DNA of 64,000 nucleotides from Bacteroidaceae bacterium (lineage in GTDB: Bacteria; Bacteroidota; Bacteroidia; Bacteroidales; Bacteroidaceae). Numbering within the stretch: position 1 is the first letter of the stretch; each line of letters opens with the position of its first letter. Shown piece by piece: positions 19,625 through 29,232 of the stretch. Location of the stretch: NCBI GenBank assembly GCA_017379075.1, contig JAFNXL010000027.1, forward strand, positions 1-64,000, given 5' to 3'. The translations under genes and the position numbers were made by a program. The notes below the pieces were generated by a model. That model saw only the letters and a list, made by a program, of their open reading frames with translations, did not search any database and was not told where the DNA came from.

Positions 19625-19632
19625 CAAAGGTA
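19625..19632 (-). promoter_or_regulatory. putative -7 element of the DUF2723 gene
   Basis: CAAAGGTA on the plus strand is TACCTTTG on the minus strand. The -33 position has only a TTCG-like match, so it is a moderate call. It lies in the 102-bp gap between the winged-helix gene and DUF2723. Confidence 0.5.
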
Positions 19633-19703
19633 GCAACTGGTGGGGAGAAAAGCGAAAATTATTTCCTTACATTTACCTTACATCTTACTGACAATGCAGA
19701 TTA

Positions 19704-20489
19704 TCAAGCGGTTGCATCTTCGTCCAAAAGCACGTATTCACGTCCTCTACGGTTCACAATCTGCAAGGTGGACTGGTTCTTGAGGCTGCTTTTCAGGCGA
19801 GACATGAAGGTGTATAAGGTGTCCTCGGGATTCTCTTTCTTGGGCCAAAGGGCTGTACAGATCTCTTCCTTGGTGAGCGTCTGTCCGGGGGCAGAGCGGA
19901 ACATTTCCATCAGCTTTTCCTGCATGGGGGTGAGGCTGAGACGGGCAGGCGGAACAGCAACGGGTTTCAGCTGCACGGGAGCGGTTCGGCACCAGAAGAG
20001 GATGAGGGCCAGCATGCACAGGCCGGAGAAGAAAGTGGCCAAAGGCATTGCTGGACGGGAATGGGTGAAGATGGAGGCAAAGGAGGGATTGGCAAAGGCT
20101 TTCAGCACCAGAGTGGTGTGGCCAGCCCCAGCTCTGTCAACCGACCACATCAACGTGTCGCTACAGACCATGGCCCGCTCTGCAAAGGACTGTTCATTGC
20201 CCGCCAGACAGACGGAAAAATGGGCAGAATCCCTGAGCGGATTCATGGACAGATGGTGATGGAAGGGATTTTTCCGTCCCGAGGGCGTAAGTATTCCCTC
20301 GGGAGGAAGTGCGGAAAGCGAGTCTATGAGCCACTGTTGTTCTGGTTCTTGCAAGACCATTTGCTGCAAGGCCCGATTGAGGTCCTGTCTCATCTGGTTC
20401 TTGGTCTGCCAATAGCGGTAACCACCCATCCAGACAGATGCCAGAATCATCAGCAAGGGCAAGACTGCCATGTATCGGAAACTCTTCAT
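19704..20489 (-). CDS. membrane-anchored winged-helix regulator (ToxR-like layout)
   Basis: A 261-aa protein with a hydrophobic segment at residues ~5-22, a probable periplasmic region, a second membrane segment at ~150-170 (FFSGLCMLALILFWC) and a C-terminal cytoplasmic OmpR/PhoB-type winged helix (RLSLTPMQEKLMEMFRSAPG ... EICTALWP ... LYTFMSRLKSSL ... RRGREYVLL). The layout suggests a one-component membrane sensor that binds DNA directly. It is 17 bp downstream of a porin gene on the same strand, so it may regulate outer-membrane uptake. Its ligand is unknown. Confidence 0.8.
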   Translation of the reverse strand: MKSFRYMAVLPLLMILASVWMGGYRYWQTKNQMRQDLNRALQQMVLQEPEQQWLIDSLSALPPEGILTPSGRKNPFHHHLSMNPLRDSAHFSVCLAGNEQSFAERAMVCSDTLMWSVDRAGAGHTTLVLKAFANPSFASIFTHSRPAMPLATFFSGLCMLALILFWCRTAPVQLKPVAVPPARLSLTPMQEKLMEMFRSAPGQTLTKEEICTALWPKKENPEDTLYTFMSRLKSSLKNQSTLQIVNRRGREYVLLDEDATA

Positions 20490-20506
20490 CTTTTTTGCCT
20501 GATTGG

Positions 20507-21613
20507 TCAGAAACGGATATAGAACAAAGCCTTCAGCTCGTTGTACTTGCGGTCGCGCACATAGGGTTTGTCATGGACAAAGTTGTACTGCAACTGGAAC
20601 ATGAGGTTCTTGTGGAGCGTGAAGTTTGAGACCACAGAATAGATGGATTTGGCTGATTCCCATGTGGCCTGTTCGCGATAAGCGTCATAACGGAGGAATG
20701 GCTGGAGCCAGGGTGTCAGCTGATAACCCAAGGTGGCATACCATGCATCCGCACGTCCGGTTCCGCTCCATGTCTTGCTGTCGGCATCATAGTCCTGAAT
20801 GCGATGGCCTGTGTTGTGGGCATATTCGGCATAGGCGGTCCACTTGTCGTTGGTGTACTTTGCTCCAAGACCCCATCGGTTGCGTCCAACCGTTACACCA
20901 TCCTGTGTATAGTTACCCTTCCAGCCGAACAAGGCGACATAGAGATTGGGGATGGGCTGCACCTGAAGGTTACCAATCCAGTCCTTCTGACCGTTGTTGT
21001 CGGCACGGTTCTGTCCGTTTCCGTTGTAGACGGCAGCCTCATAACGGATGAGACGATGGCCGGTTCTGCCAACAGGGAAAAGGTCGCCACTGAACTGCAA
21101 GCCGATGTCGCGTCCGTTTACGGAAGGTTCGCCACAATAGTCGCCAAATCCAGCCAATTTGTTGACAATCTGGGGATAGACACCATTGCCAATGAGCATG
21201 GGATGTGTGGGGTTGCTGTAGGTGAAACAACGCTTGAACTGACCCGCCTTGACAGAGAACTCCTTCCAACGCGCCCACTCGATGGTGGCATCCCGAAGCG
21301 CCACACTGCCGTTCATTTCCACCTGTACACGATACTTGAAATCGTTGAGCAGGCTTCCGGACACATACATTCTGAGCAGACGGATGCCAAAGCCGTTTCC
21401 GCCATGGTTTCCTGTCTTGTCGTCATAACAATACTGTCCGTTGATATAGCCTCCAAACTGAGGGGCAGAAGCCCATGAATTAGAGGGGGTTACCTTCTCA
21501 ACCGCCCGATTGAGATGGGACGTGAGAAACCCCTCCTGATATTCCTCGGCCTGCACACAAAGAGGCAAGCCAAGGAACAAGAGGGTTAAAAGTCTGAATT
21601 TGCTGAATTTCAT
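20507..21613 (-). CDS. OprO/OprP-like outer-membrane porin
   Basis: A protein of about 368 aa with a signal peptide (LPLCVQAEE) and alternating beta-strand segments throughout, ending in a C-terminal aromatic residue (LFYIRF), typical of 16-stranded trimeric porins of the phosphate-selective porin O/P family. The chosen start at 21613 overlaps the leuB stop as ATGA, while an in-frame upstream ATG at 21640 lies inside leuB. The gene is therefore tied to the leucine operon by translation, which is unusual for a porin. Substrate specificity cannot be judged from sequence. Confidence 0.85.
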   Translation of the reverse strand: MKFSKFRLLTLLFLGLPLCVQAEEYQEGFLTSHLNRAVEKVTPSNSWASAPQFGGYINGQYCYDDKTGNHGGNGFGIRLLRMYVSGSLLNDFKYRVQVEMNGSVALRDATIEWARWKEFSVKAGQFKRCFTYSNPTHPMLIGNGVYPQIVNKLAGFGDYCGEPSVNGRDIGLQFSGDLFPVGRTGHRLIRYEAAVYNGNGQNRADNNGQKDWIGNLQVQPIPNLYVALFGWKGNYTQDGVTVGRNRWGLGAKYTNDKWTAYAEYAHNTGHRIQDYDADSKTWSGTGRADAWYATLGYQLTPWLQPFLRYDAYREQATWESAKSIYSVVSNFTLHKNLMFQLQYNFVHDKPYVRDRKYNELKALFYIRF

Positions 21614-22671
21614 TTCTGACGGATATAATCTACAATCCAAGCGCCCACTTCACGGGTTCCGTATTGGGGTGCGCCTTCTACCTGAATTTCGGGTGTGCGT
21701 ACATTGGCAGCCAGACTGGCATTGACAGCCTCACGAATGAGCGCGCCCTCGGCCTTGAGGTCAAAATATTCATACAGCATGGCCACAGAAAGAATCTGTG
21801 CCAAGGGGTTGGCGATGTTGAGGCCCTTGCCCTGGGGCCAGCTTCCATGAATGGGTTCGAAGACAGGAGTGCTTTCGCCCGTTGATGCGGAAGGAAGCAG
21901 ACCCATAGAACCGGTGATGACAGAACCTTCGTCTGTAAGGATGTCGCCAAAGGTGTTTTCCGTAACCATCACATCAAAGAAACGAGGGTCTTGAATCATG
22001 CGCATGGCAGCATTGTCCACATACATGAAGTCGGTCTCCACATCGGGATACTCCACCATCATCTCCTGTGCCACCTTGCGCCACAAACGGCTGCTTGCCA
22101 ACACATTGGCCTTGTCTACTACGGTAAGATGGTGACGACGCTGGCGGGCATACTGGTAGGCCACACGAAGGATGCGTTCCACCTCGGGACGGGTGTAGGC
22201 ACAAGTGTCATAAGCCTCATCTGTTCCTTCCTTCTTCTCTCCGAAATACATACCGCCAGTGAGTTCACGGATGCAGATGAAGTCGGCTCCACGGACAATC
22301 TCGTCCTTCAGGGGAGATTTGTGAATGAGGCATTCAAAGGTTTCCACAGGACGGATGTTGGCAAAAAGTCCCAGTTTCTTGCGCATGGCCAGCAAGCCTT
22401 GCTCGGGACGCACCTTGGCGGTGGGGTCGTTGTCAAACTTGGGGTCGCCCACACTGGCAAAGAGAACGGCATCGGCCTCCTTGCAGGCCTGAAAGGTCTC
22501 TTCGGGGAAGGGATCGCCCACCTCATCTATGGCATGCGCGCCACAAAGTGCCTCACGATAAGAAACCTGATGGCCGAACTTCTCTGCCACGGCACTCATC
22601 ACGGCCACACCCTGTTCCATAATCTCGGGGCCGATTCCGTCACCGGCCAACACAGCAATTTTCAAGTTCAT
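21610..22671 (-). CDS. leuB: 3-isopropylmalate dehydrogenase
   Basis: NAD-dependent oxidative decarboxylase of leucine synthesis. The 353-aa length is standard. Family blocks present are the N-terminal [28 protein letters not shown] with substrate-binding Arg, the [11 protein letters not shown] region, [27 protein letters not shown] and [12 protein letters not shown]. It ends in the ATGA overlap with the porin gene and lies about 48 bp after the second LeuA-like gene. Confidence 0.97.
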   Translation of the reverse strand: MNLKIAVLAGDGIGPEIMEQGVAVMSAVAEKFGHQVSYREALCGAHAIDEVGDPFPEETFQACKEADAVLFASVGDPKFDNDPTAKVRPEQGLLAMRKKLGLFANIRPVETFECLIHKSPLKDEIVRGADFICIRELTGGMYFGEKKEGTDEAYDTCAYTRPEVERILRVAYQYARQRRHHLTVVDKANVLASSRLWRKVAQEMMVEYPDVETDFMYVDNAAMRMIQDPRFFDVMVTENTFGDILTDEGSVITGSMGLLPSASTGESTPVFEPIHGSWPQGKGLNIANPLAQILSVAMLYEYFDLKAEGALIREAVNASLAANVRTPEIQVEGAPQYGTREVGAWIVDYIRQK

Positions 22672-22719
22672 ATTTATTTTCCTTTCCTTATATTATATAT
22701 ATAATGTATAGTCTCGGTA

Positions 22720-24249
22720 TCAAAAGTCCTGTTCAATGAGGTTCAGCATCTTGATGGTTGCCTTGATGGCCGCTTCGGTCTGGTCGGCATCAAGTCCGCG
22801 GGTACGCAGGACACGTCCCTCCCACTGCCAAGTGATTACGGTCTGCACAAAGGCATCGGTTCGTCCGCCAGGGGGAATGCTTACGGTATAATTGGACAGC
22901 CAGGGGAACTTGCGTCCCAGCCTGTTCTTGTAGACATGACGTACGGCACGCACAAAGGCATCGAACTGACCGTCGCCCTGTGCGCTCTCCTCATACATCT
23001 CTCCATTAACCTCGAGACGAAGGCTTGCCAGAGGCTTCAAGCCATAAGCTGTGGTCACCACATAAGACAGCAGACGCACGTTCTCATCGGGAGTTATATG
23101 CTTGAGCACGTCACTCACGATGAAAGGCAGGTCTTCCTGGGTGACGATTTCCTTTTTGTCTCCCAACTCAATGATGCGTTCGGTAACCTTTCGGGTCTGC
23201 TCTGCTGTAAGCTCAAGTCCCAGTTCCTCCAGATTCTTCAGGATGTTTGCCTTTCCGCTGTTCTTGCCAAGGGCGTATTCGCGCTTGCGTCCGAAGCGTT
23301 CGGGCAACAGGTCGTTCTGGTAAAGTCCGGCCTTGTTGTCACCATCGGCATGCACGCCTGCCACCTGTGTAAAGACACTGTCGCCCGTGATGGGCTGGTT
23401 GGGCGGAATGGCAATTCCGCTATAGCTCTCCACCAGACGGGACACTTCGTTCAGACGGCTCTCGTCCAGATTGGTTGTGGCATGGAACTGGTCCTTCAAG
23501 ATGGCCTGCACACTGGCCAGAGGTGCGTTTCCTGCACGCTCGCCAAGGCCGTTCACACTGGTGTGTATGCCCTTGCATCCGGCCCAAACGGCAGCCAGCA
23601 CATTGCTGATGGCAAGGTCATAATCGTTATGGGCATGAAAGTCGAAGTGCAGTTCGGGGAACCGCTTTACCATCTGACGGACATATCGGATAAGATGCTT
23701 GGGGTTCAGCACACCAAGGGTATCGGGCAACATGAAACGTCGGATGCCGGAATGGCGAAGACCTTCCACCAACGCATAAACGTATTCGGGAGAGTCCTTC
23801 ATGCCGTTGCTCCAGTCCTCAAGATACACGTTCACGGACACGCCCTTGCTTTCGGCATAGGAAATAACTTGGAGTATTTCCTGCAAGTGTTGCTCGGGTG
23901 TCTTTCCAAGCTGTCCCTCACAATGCTTAAGGCTTCCCTTGCACAGGAGGTTCAGGTTGCGGCATCCGGCTTCCACAATCCAGTCTACGGAAGAATGGCC
24001 GTCCACAAAGCCCAAGACCTCCACCTTGTCCAAGCAGTTGTTGCGCTTTGCCCAACGGGTGATGTTGGAAACAGCTTCCTTCTCACCCTCGGAAACACGA
24101 GCGGAAGCCACCTCAATGCGGTCTACCCTGAGCTGTTGCAGCAAGGCACGGGCAATCATGAGCTTCTCATGAGGCATGAAGCTTACGCCACTGGTCTGCT
24201 CACCATCGCGCAAGGTGGTGTCCATTATTTCTATTCTGCTATTCTTCAT
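22720..24249 (-). CDS. second LeuA-like enzyme: 2-isopropylmalate or citramalate synthase
   Basis: A 509-aa HMGL-like condensing enzyme beginning [21 protein letters not shown]. It carries the catalytic barrel with the HAHNDYD metal motif and the NGLGERAGNAPL block, and a C-terminal LeuA regulatory domain. Compared with the LeuA of this operon (HCHND) it is more divergent, with [12 protein letters not shown] instead of [12 protein letters not shown]. This suggests (R)-citramalate synthase (isoleucine from pyruvate) or another 2-acyl malate synthase. The start at 24249 overlaps the end of the GxxExxY gene by 11 bp; an upstream in-frame ATG at 24324 is inside that gene and was not used. Confidence 0.85.
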   Translation of the reverse strand: MKNSRIEIMDTTLRDGEQTSGVSFMPHEKLMIARALLQQLRVDRIEVASARVSEGEKEAVSNITRWAKRNNCLDKVEVLGFVDGHSSVDWIVEAGCRNLNLLCKGSLKHCEGQLGKTPEQHLQEILQVISYAESKGVSVNVYLEDWSNGMKDSPEYVYALVEGLRHSGIRRFMLPDTLGVLNPKHLIRYVRQMVKRFPELHFDFHAHNDYDLAISNVLAAVWAGCKGIHTSVNGLGERAGNAPLASVQAILKDQFHATTNLDESRLNEVSRLVESYSGIAIPPNQPITGDSVFTQVAGVHADGDNKAGLYQNDLLPERFGRKREYALGKNSGKANILKNLEELGLELTAEQTRKVTERIIELGDKKEIVTQEDLPFIVSDVLKHITPDENVRLLSYVVTTAYGLKPLASLRLEVNGEMYEESAQGDGQFDAFVRAVRHVYKNRLGRKFPWLSNYTVSIPPGGRTDAFVQTVITWQWEGRVLRTRGLDADQTEAAIKATIKMLNLIEQDF

Positions 24250-24691
24250 CGTCGTTTTCGTTATGGCACACAGATGACACAGATACTGCAGATAACCGCA
24301 GATTTTCTTTTCTTTTATTCTCAAAAATCTTACGTTTCACCTGTGGCTTTTCTCCGAAATTTAATAATAATCCCAATTCTATATTTGTAGCTTTCAGATA
24401 ATTGATTAGCTGCAGTTCATGTTCATGACAGATGTGAGCACAAGCCTTCAATTCAAGAATGATACTATCGTTTACTAATATATCAGCAAAATATTCTCCA
24501 ACTTCTTGTCCCTTGAAATATACTTTTATTTGCTTCTGGGCTTCACAATGGAATCCTCGACGTTTCAATTCCAGGAAAAGCGCATTCTGATAGACACGCT
24601 CAAGAAATCCGTATCCTAACGAATTATAAACCTCATAAAAGGTCGAGATAATCTTATCCGTATCTTTCTTGAATAAAAAATCTTCTTCCAT
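24239..24691 (-). CDS. GxxExxY nuclease-like gene inside a small repeat-bounded element
   Basis: A 150-aa protein of the GxxExxY family (GFLERVY, ~residues 28-34), a PD-(D/E)XK nuclease-fold family. The likely active-site residues are in ADILVNDSIILELKA (Asp, then Glu-x-Lys). It sits inside the leucine operon between leuD and the LeuA-like gene. A 42-bp imperfect inverted repeat bounds it (24264-24305 and 24709-24750), and its last ~15 codons are encoded by the left repeat. Its stop overlaps the next gene's start by 11 bp, which keeps the operon readable. The family's cellular role is not known to me. Confidence 0.85.
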   Translation of the reverse strand: MEEDFLFKKDTDKIISTFYEVYNSLGYGFLERVYQNALFLELKRRGFHCEAQKQIKVYFKGQEVGEYFADILVNDSIILELKACAHICHEHELQLINYLKATNIELGLLLNFGEKPQVKRKIFENKRKENLRLSAVSVSSVCHNENDDEE

Positions 24692-24750
24692 CTACTAATT
24701 TATAATATAAATCTGCGGTCATCTGTCACGTCTGCGTCATCAGTGTGCCA
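24264..24750. mobile_element. small nuclease-bearing element (GxxExxY) with inverted-repeat ends
   Basis: The sequence TGGCACACAGATGACACAGA... at 24264-24305 is matched, inverted, at 24709-24750 (about 33 of 42 positions by eye). It encloses only the GxxExxY gene. A partial further copy (GATGGCACGCTGATGCCGCATC on the minus strand) covers the very end of leuD at about 24781-24810. The layout parallels the DUF559 element of the same operon. No transposase was seen. Confidence 0.6.
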
Positions 24751-24795
24751 TCTCATCTAATCTGTCTTTTTCATATAACTGTCACAGATGCGGCA

Positions 24796-25410
24796 TCAGC
24801 GTGCCATCTCAAAAGTTGAAATCTTCTCCTTGTTCTCCAACAGGAAGTCAATGTCGTCAAGGGCATTCATCAGACAGTATTTCTTGTATCCGTTGATGTC
24901 GAATGTCTCGCTATGTCCTGTGGCAAGGTTCGTAACCGTCTGGTTGGGCACGTCCACCTTAACTTCGGCTTCGGGATTGGCCTCAATGGTGTCGAAAAGT
25001 TCCTGCTGGAACTCTCGGCTCACAATGACGGGCAGCACAAAGCAGTTGAGCAGATTGTTGCGATGGATGTCTGCAAACGAACTGCTGATGACCACACGCA
25101 CACCATAACCAGCAATGGCCCATGCGGCATGCTCGCGACTGGAACCCGAGCCCCAGTTCTGTCCGCCAATGATGATTTCATGCACACCCTGTCGAGGAGA
25201 CTCGCTGTACTCGGGACGATTCATCACAAAATCGGCCACAGGCTGTCCCTCAGCATCAAAGCGGAGGTCGTGCATGAAGGCGTCACCAAAGAATTGCGGA
25301 TCGCGAGTGGTACTGGCCAGATAGCGGGCAGGAATGATTAGGTCTGTGTTGCAGTTGTCTATCCTGATGGGAATACAGGTGGACTGTATGATGTCAAATT
25401 TCTGTTTCAT
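24796..25410 (-). CDS. leuD: isopropylmalate isomerase small subunit
   Basis: Small subunit of the LeuCD isomerase that interconverts 2- and 3-isopropylmalate. The 204-aa protein begins MKQKFDIIQSTCIPIRIDN and has the family DLIIPARYL and GSGSSREHAAWA (substrate-binding) blocks. Upstream in-frame ATGs would put the start inside the palindrome array (25467-25688), so 25410 is chosen. The last few codons (EMAR) fall within a repeat shared with the neighbouring GxxExxY element. Confidence 0.95.
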   Translation of the reverse strand: MKQKFDIIQSTCIPIRIDNCNTDLIIPARYLASTTRDPQFFGDAFMHDLRFDAEGQPVADFVMNRPEYSESPRQGVHEIIIGGQNWGSGSSREHAAWAIAGYGVRVVISSSFADIHRNNLLNCFVLPVIVSREFQQELFDTIEANPEAEVKVDVPNQTVTNLATGHSETFDINGYKKYCLMNALDDIDFLLENKEKISTFEMAR

Positions 25411-25730
25411 TGTCTTGTTCCTTATTTTTTCGAATTTTCTTTGCTTTTTGCAGTTGTGGAAACGCTCGGCAGAGTCTGCCGGACACTTTTTTCTCCCAGG
25501 AAATGCTCGGCAGAGTCTGCCGACCACTTTTTTCACCTCAAAAAACGCTCGGCAGGGTCTGCCGGACACTTTTTTCACCCAGGAAATGCTCGGCAGGGTC
25601 TGCCGACCACTTTTTTACCCCCCAAAAAGGCTCGGCTGAGTCTGCCGGGCATTTTTTTCTCACAGGAAACGCGCGGCAGAGTCTGCCGAACGTATTTTCA
25701 CGTTCCCAAAAGAGGCAAAAGCGGGCTTCC
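25411..25730. other. 320-bp leuC-leuD spacer filled by a palindrome array
   Basis: The spacer between leuC and leuD is unusually long for this operon. It is almost entirely the six-copy palindrome array at 25467-25688, plus an AT-rich stretch of about 50 bp before leuD. No gene was found; open frames across it are translations of the repeat. The short AT-rich segment may help translation initiation of leuD. Confidence 0.8.
25467..25688. repeat. six-copy tandem palindrome array with T-runs
   Basis: The 15-nt palindrome CGGCAGAGTCTGCCG (or one- to two-base variants) starts at 25467, 25508, 25550, 25591, 25633 and 25674. The spacing alternates 41, 42, 41, 42, 41, so two slightly different units form an 83-bp higher-order repeat. 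After each palindrome the plus strand has about six T residues (ACACTTTTTT or ACCACTTTTTT), so on that strand every unit looks like an intrinsic terminator. On the operon (minus) strand the hairpins lie in the leuC-leuD message. Confidence 0.9.
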
Positions 25731-27170
25731 TTACTTTCTGGGGTCTGTAACCACACCGGTAATGGCACTGGCCGCCACTACAAGAGGTGAGGCAAGAATG
25801 GTGCGGGCACCGGGTCCCTGACGGCCTACAAAGTTGCGGTTGCTGGTTGAAATGGACAGTTTGCCGGCAGGCACCTTGTCCGGATTCATGGCCAGACAGG
25901 CAGAGCATGAAGGAAGGCGAAGTTCAAAACCAGCCTCTTCAAGAATCTTGTCAATGCCTTCGTCAATGATCTGCTGACGGACAGCCCAGGAACCGGGAAC
26001 AAGCCAAGCCACCACATTGTCGGCCTTCTTCTTGCCCTTCACCACAGAAGCAAAGGCACGGAAGTCTTCAATGCGGCCATTGGTGCAGGCACCCAGGAAA
26101 CAGTAGTCCACAGGCGTTCCCTCAAGTTTCTGTCCGGGATGGAACTGCATATAGTCAAGCATGGCAAGGAACTGTGCACGGTCTGCCTCGGGAATGCTTT
26201 CCAGTTCGGGAATGCACTCGTCAATGGCAATTCCGGCACCGGGATTGGTTCCGTAAGTGATTCGGGGAGCAATGTCCTCGGCACGATAGGTCACTTCCTT
26301 GTCGAACACGGCATCAGGGTCGCTATAAAGCTTCTTCCATTCCTCAACAGCCTTGTCCCATGCCTCTCCCTTGGGGGCATACTCACGTCCCTTCAGGTAT
26401 TCAAAGGTGATTTCATCGGGTGCAATGAGTCCGGCCCTACTGCCCATCTCAATGGAGAGATTGGACAATGTGAGACGGCCTTCCATGCTCATGTTGCGAA
26501 TGGTGGAGCCGGCATATTCTACTGCATATCCTGTGGCTCCGGAAGTGGTCAGCTGTGCCATGATATAGAGCGCCACATCCTTGGCTGTTGTACCTTGGGG
26601 CAAGGTTCCCTCCACATTGATGCGCATGGTCTTGGGCTTGCTCTGGAGAATGGTCTGAGAGGCCAGCACCTGAGCCACCTCACTGGTACCGATGCCCATG
26701 GCAATGGCGCCCACTGCACCATGAGTAGAGGTGTGAGAGTCGCCACACACAATGGTCATTCCGGGCAATGAGAGAGCCTTCTCGGGTCCCACCACATGGA
26801 TGATACCGTTGTCCTTGGTTCCCATGTCAAAATGGCGGATGCCGAATTCTGTACAGTTGGCCTTCAATGTCTCCACCTGCTTGCGTCCCACGGGATCGTC
26901 AATGCGTTCCTGCTGGTCGCTGGGAGTGTTATGGTCTGGCATGGCCATCACCTGCTGGGGACGGAACACCCCAATCTTCTTGTCGCGCAATGTGTCAAAC
27001 GCCTGTGGCGATGTCACCTCATGACAATAAAGGCGGTCAATATAGAGTTGCGTTGGGCCGTCAGGCACATTCTGCACCACATGGGCATCCCAGATTTTGT
27101 CGAAGAGGGTTGCGGACCCTCCCCCCTGCCCCTCCCTGGGGAGGGGAGTAGATACCTTGTTACTGCTCAT
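25731..27170 (-). CDS. leuC: isopropylmalate isomerase large subunit with element-derived N-terminus
   Basis: Aconitase-family large subunit of LeuCD. The 4Fe-4S cysteines are in [10 protein letters not shown] and CSACLAMNP, and [13 protein letters not shown] and DHNTP are intact. The expected start, near [12 protein letters not shown], is replaced: the reading frame starts 19 codons earlier with [20 protein letters not shown], and residues 7-19 are encoded by the left inverted repeat of the DUF559 element. The ATG at 27170 overlaps the DUF559 stop (ATGAGCAGTAA). The enzyme itself looks intact; only the N-terminus is odd. Confidence 0.94.
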   Translation of the reverse strand: MSSNKVSTPLPREGQGGGSATLFDKIWDAHVVQNVPDGPTQLYIDRLYCHEVTSPQAFDTLRDKKIGVFRPQQVMAMPDHNTPSDQQERIDDPVGRKQVETLKANCTEFGIRHFDMGTKDNGIIHVVGPEKALSLPGMTIVCGDSHTSTHGAVGAIAMGIGTSEVAQVLASQTILQSKPKTMRINVEGTLPQGTTAKDVALYIMAQLTTSGATGYAVEYAGSTIRNMSMEGRLTLSNLSIEMGSRAGLIAPDEITFEYLKGREYAPKGEAWDKAVEEWKKLYSDPDAVFDKEVTYRAEDIAPRITYGTNPGAGIAIDECIPELESIPEADRAQFLAMLDYMQFHPGQKLEGTPVDYCFLGACTNGRIEDFRAFASVVKGKKKADNVVAWLVPGSWAVRQQIIDEGIDKILEEAGFELRLPSCSACLAMNPDKVPAGKLSISTSNRNFVGRQGPGARTILASPLVVAASAITGVVTDPRK

Positions 27171-27590
27171 AACTTTCTATTTCTTTTATAATTGTTTCTA
27201 ATACATTGTCTGTGTCGTACAACACTTCTTCGTTCGTGAAACGAATAACCCGATACCCCATTCTGTTTAATGTTTCTTCTCTTTGCTCATCTTCCTGCAT
27301 TTGCCGGCATTTTGCATGATATGGACCATCAACTTCAATGATAAGACAGACATCTGGAATCAGAAAATCCACGATATAATCACCAATGATATGTTGGCGA
27401 AGAACCTTAACGTCCAACTGCTCAGCTCGGATATGATTCCAAAGCACCTGTTCCGCCAATGTCTGGTTCTTCCGGTTTTCCAATGCAAATCCTTTTAGCA
27501 GCCTGTAACGGTCTGGCGATGCTGTCTTGTAGTCTTTCATCAGAGAACATTCTACTCCCCTCCTTTGGGAGGGGTAAGGGGGAGGGTCCG
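27113..27590. mobile_element. DUF559 element with 40-bp terminal inverted repeats, inserted between leuA and leuC
   Basis: The 40-nt ends at 27113-27152 and 27551-27590 are inverted copies with about 35 of 40 positions identical (CGGACCCTCCCCC ... GGAGGGGAGTAGA). They enclose only one gene, a DUF559 nuclease. The right end stops 4 bp from the leuA stop and the left end lies inside the leuC reading frame. A solo copy of the end sequence is at 14145-14179. No transposase was seen. The element supplies the overlapping stop/start that leuC now uses. Confidence 0.75.
27160..27540 (-). CDS. DUF559 (Vsr-like) endonuclease-domain protein
   Basis: A 126-aa protein matching DUF559: [47 protein letters not shown] (acidic residues plus His) and [11 protein letters not shown]. 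The family is related to the very-short-patch-repair endonuclease fold, so DNA nicking is possible. It is the only gene between two inverted repeats in the leuA-leuC gap. Its last codons overlap the leuC start by 11 bp. Confidence 0.9.
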   Translation of the reverse strand: MKDYKTASPDRYRLLKGFALENRKNQTLAEQVLWNHIRAEQLDVKVLRQHIIGDYIVDFLIPDVCLIIEVDGPYHAKCRQMQEDEQREETLNRMGYRVIRFTNEEVLYDTDNVLETIIKEIESYEQ

Positions 27591-27593
27591 GTC

Positions 27594-29093
27594 TTACTTA
27601 AACTTATTTATACAGTCAATATAAGCTTCTACGCTGGCGGTTACGATATCTGTATTGGCACCGAAGCCATAGTAGACACGTCCTTCATATTCCACCTGCA
27701 TGTGAACCTTACCCATGTCATCGCTACCCTTGCTGATGGCTTGGATGGTGAATTCCTTCAAGGTCATCTCTCTACGGATAATGGTCTTCAACGCACGGAT
27801 GGCCGCATCCACAGGACCGTTTCCGCTGGCAGCTGCCTCAAAGTGTTCGTTGGCGATGAGCAGGCCCACACTGGCCACACTCTTCACACCCTTACCGGTG
27901 GTTACCTGCAGATAGTCGAGCTTGATGTTGTGAGCGGCAGTACGGTCTGCACCGGCCAATACCATGATGTCATCATCTGTCACCTCCTTCTTCTTGTCAG
28001 CCAGTTTCAGGAAGTCTTCGTAAACCTTGTCCAGTTTCTCGCCATCCAGCTCCACTCCGTTCACGCTCAAGCGATGGCGAAGGGCAGCACGTCCGCTACG
28101 GGCAGTCAGTACGATGGCATTGTCATCGATACCCACTTCCTTGGGGTCCATAATCTCATAGGTGGAAACGTTCTTCAGCACTCCATCCTGATGGATACCG
28201 CTACTGTGGGCAAACGCATTCTTACCCACAACGGCCTTGTTGGGCTGAACGGGCATGTTCATCAATGAGCTTACCATACGACTGGTGGGATAAATCTTGG
28301 TGGTGTTGATGTTGGTTTCAATACCCAAGTCGGGATGGGTTTTGAAAATCATGGCCACCTCTTCCAGACTGGTGTTTCCGGCACGTTCGCCAATACCGTT
28401 GATGGTAACCTCTACCTGACGGGCACCATTGAGCACACCGGCAACGGTATTTGCGGTTGCCATACCCAAGTCGTTGTGGCAATGGGTAGACAGGATGCTT
28501 GTTCCGGCAGCAAAAGCATCTACATGCTCATAGAGATACTTGATTTTCTCGCCATATTCATAGGGAGTGCGGAAACCTGTTGTGTCAGGAATGTTGCAGA
28601 CGGTTGCTCCAGCCTTGCAGACTGCATCAATCACGCGTGCCAGATACTCATTATCAGTACGGCCTGCATCCTCGGCATAGAATTCCACATCCTCCACATA
28701 TCGCTTAGCATATTTTACGGCAGCAACGGCACGTTCGATAATCTCCTCGGGATTGCTGTTGAACTTATATCTGATGTGCGAAGGGCTTGTACCGATTCCG
28801 GTATGAATACGCTTGCGTTTGGCATACTTCAAAGCATCAGCCGCCACATCAATATCCTTCTGTACGGCACGGGTAAGCGCACAAATGGTGGGCCATGTTA
28901 CCGCTTTGGAAATTTCAATTACAGAGTTGAAGTCGCCCGGACTACTTACAGGGAATCCGGCTTCAATCACATCCACACCCAAGGCTTCAAGCTGCTTGGC
29001 TACCTGAATCTTCTCTACAGTATTGAGCTGGCATCCCGGCACCTGTTCACCATCGCGCAAGGTGGTGTCAAAAATAAACAATCTGTCACTCAT
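27594..29093 (-). CDS. leuA: 2-isopropylmalate synthase
   Basis: First committed enzyme of leucine synthesis, condensing acetyl-CoA with 2-ketoisovalerate. The 499-aa protein starts [21 protein letters not shown]; in-frame upstream ATGs extend past the promoter and were rejected. HCHNDLGMA is the metal motif and NGIGERAGN is conserved; the C-terminal ~120 residues are the LeuA allosteric domain for leucine feedback. It is the first gene of the leu operon and follows a good promoter at 29141-29172. Confidence 0.97.
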   Translation of the reverse strand: MSDRLFIFDTTLRDGEQVPGCQLNTVEKIQVAKQLEALGVDVIEAGFPVSSPGDFNSVIEISKAVTWPTICALTRAVQKDIDVAADALKYAKRKRIHTGIGTSPSHIRYKFNSNPEEIIERAVAAVKYAKRYVEDVEFYAEDAGRTDNEYLARVIDAVCKAGATVCNIPDTTGFRTPYEYGEKIKYLYEHVDAFAAGTSILSTHCHNDLGMATANTVAGVLNGARQVEVTINGIGERAGNTSLEEVAMIFKTHPDLGIETNINTTKIYPTSRMVSSLMNMPVQPNKAVVGKNAFAHSSGIHQDGVLKNVSTYEIMDPKEVGIDDNAIVLTARSGRAALRHRLSVNGVELDGEKLDKVYEDFLKLADKKKEVTDDDIMVLAGADRTAAHNIKLDYLQVTTGKGVKSVASVGLLIANEHFEAAASGNGPVDAAIRALKTIIRREMTLKEFTIQAISKGSDDMGKVHMQVEYEGRVYYGFGANTDIVTASVEAYIDCINKFK

Positions 29094-29140
29094 ATTTCTT
29101 AATAATTTTAATTTTACCTTACTGATATATAAATTGCGTG

Positions 29141-29172
29141 CAAATTTACAAAATAAAAATCGCGCATACAAA
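29141..29172 (-). promoter_or_regulatory. promoter of the leucine operon
   Basis: Minus-strand TTTG at 29169-29172, then 20 nt, then TAAATTTG at 29141-29148, an exact fit to the Bacteroidetes consensus. The predicted leader to the leuA ATG at 29093 is about 40 nt. I saw no clear leucine leader peptide or T-box. Confidence 0.75.
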
Positions 29173-29232
29173 CATAATAATATAAATGTCAATTTTTTTC
29201 ACCAAAATCCGTTATGTTAGGAAAAACTTTTG

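Noticed and set aside
24249-24324. Longer start for the LeuA-like gene at 24324
   Set aside because: It lies inside the GxxExxY gene and adds residues with no match to the family. The ATG at 24249 is followed at once by the conserved [12 protein letters not shown].
22936-24390. A 484-codon open frame on the plus strand
   Set aside because: It is antisense to the LeuA-like gene, with no recognisable family.
25467-25688. CRISPR-like array (regular 41-42 bp spacing)
   Set aside because: The repeat is a 15-nt palindrome and the intervening segments are similar to each other, not unique spacers. No cas gene is nearby.
25334-25821. Plus-strand open frames across the leuC-leuD spacer
   Set aside because: They are repetitive translations of the palindrome array in several frames, without start context or family match.
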